Source of the DNA: Mantis religiosa
Lineage: Eukaryota > Arthropoda > Insecta > Mantodea > Mantidae
Direction of reading: 5' to 3'
NCBI GenBank assembly: GCA_030765055.1
Contig: CM060953.1
Location: forward strand, 183,643,898-183,707,897
DNA: 64,000 nt
Position 1 is the stretch's first letter, and each line of letters starts with the position of its first letter. The translations under genes were made by a program, and so were the position numbers. Shown in pieces: positions 23,135 to 32,823 of this stretch. The notes beneath the pieces were generated by a model, which ran no database searches, had not been told where the DNA came from, and saw only the letters and a program-made list of their open reading frames with translations.

Positions 23135-24245
23135 CGTAAGACATCGGACGATGAACGACATTGGTGAAATAAGGCTAAATGAGCCCAGGGTGTAGAGAGC
23201 TTAAAGTTACCAGACATTCATCTTTCAGTATAAGGGAAAACCTCCAACATTAAGTCATATTGGACGATGAATGAAATGATGTTCAAATGAGTAAAGAGTA
23301 CATAGAGCTTAGAATTACCAGACATTCATCTTTCAGGATAAGGGAAAACCAACGTTAACTCATATCGGACGATAAATGAAACGATGTTCAAATGATTACA
23401 GGTACATAGAGCTTAGAGTTACCAGACATTCATCTTTCAGGATAAGGGAAAACCTCCAACGTAAGTCATATCGGACGATGAATGAAACGATGTTCAAATG
23501 ATAACAGGTACATAGAGCTTAGAGTTACCAGACATTCATCTTTCAGGATAAGGGAAAACCAACGTTAAGTCATATCGGGCGATGCATGAAATGATGTTCA
23601 AATTAGTACAGGATACATAGAGCTTAGAGTTACCAGACATTCATCTTTCAGGAAGAGGGAAAACCTCCAGCGTTAAGTCATATCGGACGATGAATGAAAT
23701 GATGTTGAAATGATTACAGGTACATAGAGCTTAGAGTTACCAGACAGTCATCTTTCAGGATAAGGGAAAACCTCCAACGTTAAGTCATATCGAACGATGA
23801 ATAAAATGATGTTCAAATGAGTACAGGGTACATAGAGCTTAGAGTTACCAGACATTCATCTTTCAGGATAAGAGAAAACCTCCAACGTTAAGTCATATCG
23901 GACGATGAATGAAATGATGTTCAAATAAGTACAGGGTACATAGAGCTTAGAGTTACCAGACATTCATTTTTCAGGATAAGGGAAAACCTCCAACGTGAAG
24001 TCATATCGGACGATGAATGAAATGATGAAATGAGTACAGGGTACATAGAGCTTAAGAGTTACCAGACATTCATCTTTCAGGATAAGGGAAAACCTCCAAC
24101 GTTAAGTCATATCGGACGATGAATGAAATGATGAAATGAGTACAGGGTTCATAGAGCTTAGAGTTACCAGACATTCATCTTTCGAGATAAGGAAAAACCC
24201 ATGAATAAAGCCTTATCCAGATAACCCACCCTGATCGAGATTCAA
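23135..24245 (-). repeat. SINE-A copy with ~10 tandem units, head truncated
   Basis: About ten head-to-tail units of 100-108 bases (complement of the SINE-A central domain), ending at 24190-24245 with the SINE body and the start of the head (GCCTTATCCAGATAACCCACC, CTGATCGAGATTC). The match stops inside the B-box, so the tRNA-like promoter is broken. Some units lack CTCCAACG or TTC, showing internal deletions. Confidence 0.85.
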
Positions 24246-25440
24246 AAAGTACAGTTTAATGCTAAGTTCCAAGATAACGATCCCAGCTCTTATTAGATAT
24301 CTGAGAGGTATTTGAGGAATTGCTAACTTATTTTCCTATATAGCCCCACCAGAATGACTAAGAATTTTCAAAAGTATTCGGGCTTACGAAATATAGAGTC
24401 GTCACCTTGTTAGATCAAATTCGAAACCGGATACATAACACCATGAGAAGTTATAAACTATAAAACCAAATATTTTATTATTGAATTTCTATCATACTAA
24501 AATGTGCTTGAAATCCGGTTTATATAAACATTAATTGCCTGTCCTCTAGCCTTTTATATATCTACTAGAATTAATTTATAGTGAATAAAAACACTATTTT
24601 TGAGGAAACATTTGTTAGATTATATACGAAAATAATTCATAGCCAAGTCAGTGTACATCAGTTTTTGTTTTATTACAAACAAAATGTCATCAGAATTGCT
24701 GAATGTAAGTAAATTGCTAACAGTTTTGTTACAGTTTTTAGTCGCGTTAAATTAATGTTGAGCTTTTCATTATAAATGTTCATTTTTTTAGAATATTAAC
24801 TATTGTTTTAAACTGCCAGGTCTACTAACAACATATAAGAAAAAGGGAATTAGTGATCGTTTTCTTTTCTCAGTATTCACGTACATTAATATCATTGCAC
24901 TGCGGTTTAATTTTAGCAGAAGGTAATAACACGGTGCTTGAAGTTAAACTTTCGACTTGGTTTAATTAAATCTCCAGTCAAAGTACGTTTATGGGACGGG
25001 CTTAAGTCTCCTGGTTCACAATTCAAGCAACTGTTACGTCAATCAGTCTGATTCTACTTTCTGAACTTACTCTATTCACAGACAAAACACTACGTATTTC
25101 CTATAAAATCTCAGTATCGAATTACTGAGTGGAGTGCACATGTGACAGAAAATAAAATCTATATAGTGAGTTGTCAGTGTGTCAGCAAGAGTAATGTGCA
25201 GTTCTCATGAAGCTTCGAGCGACCAGAGTTCATTATCCACATTGGCATCTGTAAATCAATGCAAACGTGATTAACTCTGCTCTCAATTATTAGCTAAAAT
25301 AGCAAACAATACAACGTTCTCTCACGTTCTGTCATAACGCACAAATGTATTACTCTCTTTGTAAATTCTTTACAAAATTTAGAGTGTATATATTTTTTAC
25401 AAGTGGAGGTATTTTTATGAATAGTTTTCTCCGCTACAAA
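24246..25440. other. No gene recognised
   Basis: AT-rich sequence; no recognisable coding or repeat signature. Confidence 0.4.
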
Positions 25441-25700
25441 ACTATAGAAGACCGACTTTCATTGGGGAGATCCAGGATTCGATTCCCGTCGACAACACAC
25501 TGACCGTGGATTTTTTCCCTGATCAATAGGCGAAACTCTATATGATGATACCTATCTACCCTGAATCCCTTTCTCTCTGTTTCTTTCTCATCTTACAGAT
25601 ATGCTTCTAGGTCTCGTTACCTATGTGGTGCGGACAGATGGAGTAAGTCTTTCCTCCAAAGAAAGTATACCCCAGTAGACACTAACCAAAGTTAGTTAAA
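25441..25700 (+). repeat. Possible tRNA-headed SINE of another family
   Basis: GATCCAGGATTCGATTCCCG is a strong B-box-like sequence, and GACCGACTTTCATTGGGG lies upstream where the A-box would be. It is followed by 200 bases with CTCTGTTTCTTTCTCATC and GGTGCGGACAGATGGAG that look retroposon-like. I find no second copy in the window, so the call rests on the tRNA-like head. Confidence 0.4.
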
Positions 25701-25716
25701 TATTAAACTTGACATA

Positions 25717-26322
25717 GCCCGCCTCTGTAGCGTAGATGGTGCCGTTTCTACCTTACATTCAAAAAGTCTCGACTTCGAATTTAGTCAGGGTGAGTTATCT
25801 GGATAAGTTAATCTTTATAGGAGTTTTTTCCTGAAAGATGAATGTCGGGGAACTCTAAGCTCTGTGGACCATGGAGTAATTTAAGCATTTCATTCATCGT
25901 CAGATATGACTTCACGTTGGAGGTTTTCACTTTTATTGAAAGATGAATATCTTGCATCTCTAAGCTCTTTGTACCCTGTACTCTTTCGAGCATCGTTTCA
26001 TTCATCGTCCGATATGACTTAACGTTGGAGGTTTCCCTTATCCTGAAAGATGAATGTCTGATAACTCTAAGCTCTATGGACTCTGTACTCATTTGAACAG
26101 CATTTCATTCATCGTCCGATATGACTTAACGTTGGAGGTTTTCCCTTATCCTGAAAGATGAATGTCTGGTAACTCTAAGCTCTATAAATCCTGTACTCAT
26201 TTGAACATTATTTCATTCATCGTTGGATATGACTTAATGTTGGAGGTTTTCCCTTATCCTGAAAGATGAATGTCTGGTAACTCTAAGCTCTATGTACTCT
26301 GTACTCATTTGAACATCATCTT
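25717..26322 (+). repeat. SINE-A copy with ~4-5 tandem units
   Basis: The head GCCCGCCTCTGTAGCGTAGATGG is followed by a shortened body and four to five units carrying CTTATCCTGAAAGATGAATG, CTGTACTCATTTGAACA and CTTAACGTTGGAGG. The junctions read GTTGGAGGTTTTCCC, joining the 3' end of one unit to the inner start of the next. The last unit ends at GAACATCATC. The open frame on the opposite strand is an artefact of the 108-base period, which is a multiple of three. Confidence 0.85.
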
Positions 26323-26449
26323 AGAGAGGGCGGTAGCCTAAGTGATGTATGTAGATTTTAGTATTTCGAAATGTCCCCTTTCCCTCTATAACCTATACCT
26401 ATATAGATATACACTTTAAGGCAATTATGCTGATTCTGATTATACCAGC

Positions 26450-26900
26450 GTATGCGGTATCACTGCAGGAACCCCGTCTGCATATTTATTCCACGAGAGC
26501 TGGTAAGTCCTTTTTGCGTCCAAATCACAGTAATTAGTTCGCAATGAACCCGCACTGCCATATGTGGTAGTTCAAACTTAACAGAAGAGCATCTCAGTCC
26601 AACCGGAAAGGGAGATGTTCGGTTTGGGTTGGACTCGGCGGGGCAGTGGCTCCAGTAACCATTGAGAGACCAAGTACATCTGAGCGACACCTCTGGAGAG
26701 GTAGAAGGTGGCGTGCTGGATCGCTGTCGACCATACAGAGGTTATTCGATAGCATTCTCTTTTGGGGTTCATGCGCATAAACTGCGTATGCTCTTTCGCC
26801 CCGGGTAAACAGGGGGAGGGGTTTTCTAGACAATTTGTTGCTCTAAAGGAGAGGAAATCCCCCTCCGTTGGTACCTTACCTTAGAACGGGAACCTGGGCC
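26450..26900. other. GC-rich block related to the right end of the window
   Basis: A GC-rich island in AT-rich surroundings. The segment at 26605-26660 (GGGTTGGACTCGGCGGGGCA) resembles 63855-63900 (GGGCTGGACTCGAGGGGGCA) with further matches on both sides. This suggests two copies of the same element, possibly the 5' region of a non-LTR retrotransposon. Overlapping minus-strand frames here show no recognised domain. Confidence 0.35.
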
Positions 26901-27435
26901 CCCAATGGATCATGTTGTAACTGCCTTATTTCTCATGAACCTTGAACTTTTGCGCCGGTCGATGTTTCACATCACCAACCTCAACTTTTGGCATAACTTG
27001 CATCTTTAATCATGCGTAACGCATCGTACATGGTAAGGACTGGCAAATTCGAGGCCGGAAGGATTCCGAACTTCCGAGGCGCCTTTAAGGTTGTTCGGCT
27101 TCTCTCACAGCTCTCGTAGTTCTGGCATGCAAGGTCAACACTTACAAAATGTTAAATAAATTATGGTCCAGATAACAAGCCTGAACCAACTTTGTCTTGA
27201 TAATTTTTATATTCTCAACTACTGACCTGGAATAAGTACAGAAATTATTGCATTCCACCCATAACTGCGTTTTGAGATTTTAAGATTTTTTAATTTAATT
27301 TATTATTGTCGCTTTAACAATATAGTCACATCGCGACATGAGTAAATTTTAAGTTACAATTATTTGAAGCAATTAAAACATTGATTGTATAACATTATAG
27401 AAATCAATTACAAGTTTTCCTTAAAAAACGAAATG
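26901..27435. other. No gene recognised
   Basis: Unassigned; the GC-rich block fades out by about 27130. Confidence 0.35.
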
Positions 27436-27437
27436 TA

Positions 27438-28165
27438 CAGTAGAACCCCGTTTACCCGGATCAACGGGACCAGGGCCGATCCGAGTTAACAAAACTCCGG
27501 GTTATCCAGAGAATGACGGAAAAACAATTTAAAAGCATGTGCAATGGTGTTTATAAATTACTATCGGCACACTTTCACCTAAAAACACACATACACTGTA
27601 TGTACTGTAATAGCTTATGTATTTGTACTGTACTACAAACTAGTCGGTAGTAAAAAAAAAGGCAGTGAGCTTCTGCTGTCTCAGTTTAGTGTATCGCTTA
27701 CGAGCAGCGCGATCTAGCATCCGCGTTAACATTAGAAGTTCATTTGGCAATGTTTCGACTTGACTCTCGAAATAAAGCATAAATTTCTCTGTGTTTGCTA
27801 CTGCTTGTGTGTGGGTCATAACCATAGCTAGTTCATCAACACTGTCTGAATCTGAATACTCTTTATTAACGCCTTCCTCTCTAATCGGTTTGTCACCTCC
27901 GTCATTGTCAATGGTCAACATCACAACAGCAATCGATATTTTTAAAAATGTCTATAAAATCTTCTTCCACACTTATTTTATCTCCTTCAATCTTTTTTCA
28001 CTCACACCAGGCCACAACTTTTTCCATGACTTTATCATGACTTTTTCCAACCTGATGTCAAGCAGGTGCGGTGAGTGCAGTAACTTCGCCCGCTGGTAAG
28101 AGAATTCGAGTAATGCACTTACTGAGAACGTCTGTAATTTTTTTTTTCATTTACTACGCTGAACG
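27438..28165 (-). mobile_element. Tigger (pogo-like) element, second copy
   Basis: Begins CAGTAGAACCCCGTTTACCC after a TA (27436-27437), the same terminus as the right end of the 11.7-kb copy, and continues in the same order through the transposase C-terminus to CTACGCTGAACGACATAAAGG. It has no equivalent of the 385-base insertion of the other copy. The other terminus was not found, so that end is truncated or too diverged. Confidence 0.7.
27640..27945 (-). pseudogene. Tigger transposase, C-terminal fragment
   Basis: The minus strand encodes VNKEYSDSDSVDELAMVM, then YFESQVETLPNELLMLTRML and AARKRYTKLRQQKL, sister to the fragment at 12396-12812. The helix pair followed by a basic RxxAARKR stretch is typical of the end of Tigger transposases. 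The DNA-binding (CENP-B-like) and DDE domains are missing. Having the same internal deletion as the 11.7-kb copy, it suggests that both descend from one already deleted, non-autonomous source. Confidence 0.65.
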
Positions 28166-28442
28166 ACATAAAGGTGCAGCATCTTTTAAGGATGCGACAA
28201 TAAGATCTTAAGAAATCTCCCTATCCATATCACCTTTTACATGTTGTTTATTTTCTCAAAAATGTATGTAACAATTTTCATTAAATTATACCACACATTA
28301 ACATATTTTAACCTATATTTCGCAAACGGACAATGCCAGAAAAAAGTTATTTGTACTAAATGTACGTTTTAAAGGGATCCCCATTTTGGACTTCATAAGC
28401 AGTTCCTAGAAAATTCAAGATACACCTATACTTTGTCATATA

Positions 28443-28781
28443 TAATAACCCATGGTGCGACAACCCTTAGAGGGCCAAGGCCTGCCTACCCGACTGCCGG
28501 TCTCACGCCCATTTACGCACGGCAGAGGTGGGAGGTCATCCAACCGATACGGGGAGGAGATGTGGTCAGCATCTCGGCATCCCCCAGCTGGAATGTTGGT
28601 TTCCGCGACCAGGGCCGTTTACCTAGCGTAAGCTCCTCACTTTCCTCACGATGCTGAGTGGGCACCGGTCCTATACCCGGGACCTAAAATCGCACCCCAT
28701 GGGTGGGATCGAATCCGGGCCGCTTTCCATGGCCAGGGACCAAGGCATGCAGCCTTAGCCCTCTACGCCACGGCGCAGGAC
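28443..28781 (-). repeat. SINE-F copy with 15-bp target-site duplication
   Basis: The minus-strand head contains GCGCCGTGGCGTAGAGGGCT (A-box-like) and CCGGATTCGATCCCAC (B-box). The rest is GC-rich and unlike SINE-A, B or E. The direct repeat ATACTTTGTCATATA occurs at 28428-28442 and 28782-28796 without mismatch, which fixes both ends and implies recent insertion. This is the only copy in the window. Confidence 0.8.
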
Positions 28782-28796
28782 ATACTTTGTCATATA

Positions 28797-29109
28797 CATG
28801 TCTCAAATGTGTGATATTTTGGCATTTTAATCAAAGGCGTTAAAAGCTGTTTTTGGTGAGAATAAAAAAATATCGAGAATTGGTGTGGACGAACTTCCTT
28901 GAATCATTTCTTAACATAAATTGCTTGAACACCAAGTTTGTATTTATCTGATTATTCGTTTTGTGAACATAAGACTTTTTTCTCAAAATTATAAGACTCC
29001 ATACACGTATTTTCTGTAAAATCTAAACATTGAATTTTCAGGTGAAATGCAATAATTTTAAAATGCGGCTGGTTATAAAATCGGCAGTATGAAGCTAATT
29101 CCGTCCCTT
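28797..29109. other. No gene recognised
   Basis: AT-rich; nothing identifiable. Confidence 0.4.
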
Positions 29110-29775
29110 GTTTTGCATGCCTGTCCCAGAAGAGATGTTACATTCTGATGTTGAAGGAATCCTTTGATGACCTCGGCCATCTATCGACAAGGCAAATGTC
29201 CCTTTCTGGGGGATGCTTCCTGGTATTGGGGACGTGCTTTGTGTATACTTCCGCAGGACATGACAGGAATATCTTCAAGTGAGTATTCCGGTCACGGTAG
29301 GCCGGCTTCCTTCGAGTCCCTGCTCTGAACTGACCAAATGAACAGTTCTTCCCAGGACGGGGATTTTGAGAACCGCTCAAATTCAAAACAAGGACGCAAA
29401 GATCATTACAATTGTGGGTAAGGCAGATCAAGTTAAGGGATTGGAAAGTATAAACAAGTACAGGAGTTTTAAACGTATGTACTTCACTGCAGTACACAAT
29501 ATGAAACCATAAACTGAAGAAAAAGTGTCGAAGTTAGCGTAACACAGATTACGGTGTTAATATGGGGTTAAATTGACATGACGGTTGTCCATTTCTTGCC
29601 ACGTCCGTTGTAACTGATCCTAGAGCTGCAGTAATCCATCGCCTCAACCCAAGGAGGCCTACGCGCACGTTTGCTTAACACACTGTTCTTGTTACTCCTC
29701 GACCCCCCCCCCCCTTCACATTATTTTAGATCTGCGTCATTCGCGGTCGGCTGGCTTTTGTTGTGTGACCCAGAA
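29110..29775 (-). repeat. Dispersed repeat H, longer copy
   Basis: The segment 29470-29775 is an inverted counterpart of 46660-46960 with high similarity, including GGACGTGGCAAGAA, CTTGGGTTGAGGCG and GTAATCTGTGTTACGCTAAC on the matching strand. It also contains a C-run (29703-29714). The minus-strand open frame of 119 codons at 29138-29497, with VHTFKTPVLVYTFQSLN and NLSGSQNPRPGKN, follows directly and may be part of the same element. The family is not one I recognise; an LTR or internal retroelement region is possible. Confidence 0.5.
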
Positions 29776-30169
29776 GAGAAATTAAAACCAAATCTTGATC
29801 GATACGCTGAATGAACTTTAACTATTTATGTTTCGCGAACTGCACGACACAAAACGCTTTTCGCATGTCACTTGGCATGCTCTGTTTATTCTCTTGCTAT
29901 GGCTATAAAATTGTAGAACTGAAATTTCTGGAGTTACTCTTCAATTGAAAAAAAAAAGGTAAACTACCTTTTTACTGACTAATGATCGGTGAACAAAATA
30001 GATTAATTATAGTCCAGATTGTTATTACTGTAATCATTTATATTTAACATTACGAATGTATTTTTATTACAATTTAATGCATTTTATATTTTTCAACGGT
30101 TCCTGATAGATACAAATGCATAAATGTAAATTCACTAATTATGTTCTCGCTCAGTTCTTTACTGGTCAT
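29776..30169. other. No gene recognised
   Basis: AT-rich; nothing seen. Confidence 0.4.
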
Positions 30170-30453
30170 GGATTTTTTTTTTTTTCCATTTGTTCCATTT
30201 ATACCTCGCCTTTAACAGCAATGGTCATATCGGCGGCCGTTCTCCTTTGGAACATATCGAAGGTGTTAACTCGTATTCGTTGGGTTTTACTCATTGGATC
30301 ACGCACACATTCGCACTCTCATACTTCCAGACTCTGGGGAAGATGAATTATCTTGGTCGGAGAAAAATCCCCACCCTCACTGCCGAGGATCGAACACGGG
30401 ACCCATAGCACGGCAGGCAGGTGTTTTACAGTCTGAGCTATGGGGCCAGCCAG
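30170..30453 (-). repeat. SINE-B copy
   Basis: The complement of the head is visible at 30395-30453 (GGATCGAACACGGGACCC, AGTCTGAGCTATGGGGCC); the body is close to the 19.6-kb copy (CCAGACTCTGGGGAAGA, CGGCGGCCGTTCTCCTTTGG). On the plus strand the copy starts after a T run at about 30173-30185, i.e. the poly(A) tail. Confidence 0.8.
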
Positions 30454-30581
30454 CAAATTTTCTGCTTACTTATTTCGACTGATAATTAAATCCTCCTCTG
30501 ACTGTATCTGTGGGCATTACCTTTAAGATGTCCCTCACACTTTATTTGATTATCCAGTTTCTGTTTTAAAGATATGAACTT

Positions 30582-30826
30582 TTTTTGTTGTTGTAAATTT
30601 TACGTCCTCCAACGTTAAGTCATATCGGACGGTGAATGAAATGGGTGAAATGATGCTCAAATGTGTCCAGGGGCTATGGAGCTAAGAGCCACCCGACATT
30701 CGTCTGTAAGGATAAGGGAAAACCCCGGAAAAAGCCTTATCCAGGTAACTCACCCTGACCGAGATTCGAACTCGGGACCTCTTGAACGTGAGGCAGACTC
30801 ACTACCATCTACGCTACCGAGGCGGG
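30582..30826 (-). repeat. SINE-A copy with perfect 14-bp target-site duplication
   Basis: The complement of the whole SINE-A is present, from TACGTCCTCCAACGTTAAG to GCTACCGAGGCGGG, with a short T tract at the tail side. The direct repeat AAAGATATGAACTT occurs at 30568-30581 and 30827-30840. This is the clearest young SINE-A in the window and defines its ends. Confidence 0.92.
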
Positions 30827-30840
30827 AAAGATATGAACTT

Positions 30841-31284
30841 AAATTATTGCTTCAATTCTTGGGTTACACTTTCTCAAAACCACTTACACATATTTTGATG
30901 AATTTACAAAACTTATCAATATTTCACGGCTTTTTTGAACAAAATAGTTCTTAAATTAAATGATTAATTTTAACGTTTACTGTTTGTCATCCAGATAATG
31001 TATTGTATTTGGTTATATATTTTGTTATGTTTATTATATTCATTTTATAATTTGTGAACTCTATTCGTAATATACCTTTGGGCAAAACAGGAATCACAAA
31101 ATTGGATAATAAATAAATAATAATACATATTCATGAACATGTTTCTCAATTTTAGTGTAAACATTCACTAAAATCCCGAATTATCCTAACATAATTTGTT
31201 AGAAATTAATCGTTCTTCTACACTAGCCTTGTGTAAGCTAAAATTTGGACAGGTAGTCATTTTTATTTTTTATTTTTATTTACT
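30841..31284. other. No gene recognised
   Basis: AT-rich; a TTTTTATTTTTATTTAC run at 31261-31282 may be the tail of the next SINE. Confidence 0.4.
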
Positions 31285-31448
31285 TCCTCCAATGGACGAT
31301 GAATGAAATGGGTGAAATGATGCTCAAATGAGCCCGGGGTCCATAGCGCTTAGAGTTACCTTACAATCGTCTTTAACGATAAGGGAAACCCCCGAAGAAA
31401 CCTTATCCGGGTAACTCACCCTGACCGAGATTCGAACTCGGGACCTCT
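31285..31448 (-). repeat. SINE-A copy, head truncated
   Basis: Matches SINE-A from the tail (TCCTCCAATGGACGATGAAT) to the B-box complement (GATTCGAACTCGGGACCTCTTG), where it stops against the family-C element. The A-box half of the head is missing. Confidence 0.8.
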
Positions 31449-31734
31449 TGATTGAAAAATTCAATGCCATAGTCGGGATTTCAATCACGGCCCGTCATAC
31501 TGGCATGTTAGACGTAGTAGTTCAATGGTTAAGAGCCCGCCTCGGTTGCGTAGATGGTAGCGTATCTGCCTCACGTTCAAGAGGCTCCAAGTTCGAATCT
31601 CGGTTAGGGTGAGTAACATGGATAAGACTTTTCCGGGGTTTTCCCTTATCCTGATACATGAATGTGAGGTAACTAAACTCCATGAACCCCTGACTCATTT
31701 CACCCATCGTCTCATATGACAACGTTGGAGGACG

Positions 31735-31777
<43 letters not shown>

Positions 31778-31880
31778 AATGGTTGAAAGCAACCGGGCGC
31801 AAACCGAGAGATCCGTGGTTCAAATCCCGGCTATGGCACTGCATTTTTCAAAGTGACTAACCAGATAATTTGATAGGTTT
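31449..31880. mobile_element. Family-C fold-back element interrupted by a SINE-A
   Basis: The left part holds a minus-oriented tRNA-like end (TTCAATGCCATAGTCGGG), immediately followed by a plus-oriented one (GTAGTTCAATGGTTAAGAG). The latter is cut by a SINE-A and resumes at 31776 (TCAATGGTTGAAAGC ... GTGGTTCAAATCCCGGC). The inverted arrangement is the same as in the palindrome at 54026-54523, with the spacer deleted. Confidence 0.65.
31535..31775 (+). repeat. SINE-A copy inserted into family-C tRNA-like segment
   Basis: Complete copy with head GCCCGCCTCGGTTGCGTAGA, B-box-like AAGTTCGAATCTCGGT and a poly(A) tail of about 34 bases (31742-31775). It is flanked by the imperfect direct repeat TCAATGGTTaaga / TCAATGGTTgaaa (31522-31534 and 31776-31788), which lies in the A-box-like part of the host element. 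Confidence 0.85.
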
Positions 31881-32015
31881 GCAAAGAGTTTTAAATTGCA
31901 AATGTAAGTGGTGGCAGTTCATTCCAGAGTTGAAGAAGGCCTTTGTGTTTTTGATAAAACTATGTTACTGTGTCAAAATTAACCAAAAATGCAGATACAC
32001 AAATAAAACCACTCC

Positions 32016-32237
32016 ACCCGCCTCTGTAGCGTAGGTGGTAGCGTGTCTGCATCACGTTTAAGAGATCGCCAGTTTTAATTTCGGCCACAGTGAGTTATCT
32101 GGATAAGGATTTTTACTGTGTTTTCCCTTATCCTGAAAGACGATGAAAAGTAAATCTCAGCTCTGTGAACCCCGGGCTTATTTGAGCATATTTCACCCAT
32201 CGTTCGAAATGACCTAACTTTGGAGGACGTAAATTAG
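32016..32237 (+). repeat. SINE-A copy, diverged
   Basis: CGCCTCTGTAGCGTAGGTGG head, GTGAGTTATCTGGATAAGG, and AACTTTGGAGGACGTAAATTA tail. The B-box is damaged (CCAGTTTTAATTTCGG). Confidence 0.8.
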
Positions 32238-32439
32238 CCAAAAAAGGGGGGGAGCCACAACGAACACGCAAAATAAGAACATATCCCGATGCGGTAGATA
32301 TCGCAGGAAAGTACTTATGGGTCGAAAATCGTTCCAATCACCAAAAAGTTGTCCAATAATTCGATTTTTACACAGAGGGGATAAACTGTAAAGAGTGGGA
32401 GAACATAATTCACTTTTTTGGTTATATTTATGCATGTTA

Positions 32440-32620
32440 AATAACAAAGCTTTGCTAGAACCCCATCTGTGATGTGCGGGCTAGCCTATCTGTTTCATAA
32501 TCCTCGAGGCTTGATATTGAATCTCGTTTGGGTATTCACCTCGCGATGATTGCACATTAAAGTATGCTAAATTACCACCGACACTGCAGCGTGATGGCTT
32601 TTGAGCTTTTTGATTAACCA
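32440..32620 (+). repeat. Decayed tRNA-headed retroposon
   Basis: GGGCTAGCCTATCTGTTTCA and TTGATATTGAATCTCGTTTG follow the SINE-A head pattern at low similarity; the downstream body is not recognisable. Offered as a weak call. Confidence 0.35.
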
Positions 32621-32823
32621 ATTTGGGGCTCTAATGATAACTCATTTGGAACATAAAAGCTAGTAATTACAGTGAATTTAATTTCAGTGAATTAGAGGAA
32701 AGTAACTGATAACAATGTATCAGTTACAGAAATCTGTATTCTCTTTTCTTCTGAAGAAAGGTTTTAAGATAACAGGGAAGAGTGAAATGCAGATATTTGC
32801 GCTATACTTCCTAAGTTTTAGTT

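Noticed and set aside
25808..26092. Repetitive 94-codon minus-strand frame as a repeat protein
   Set aside because: The period of 108 bases is a multiple of three, so SINE array units stay in frame by chance.
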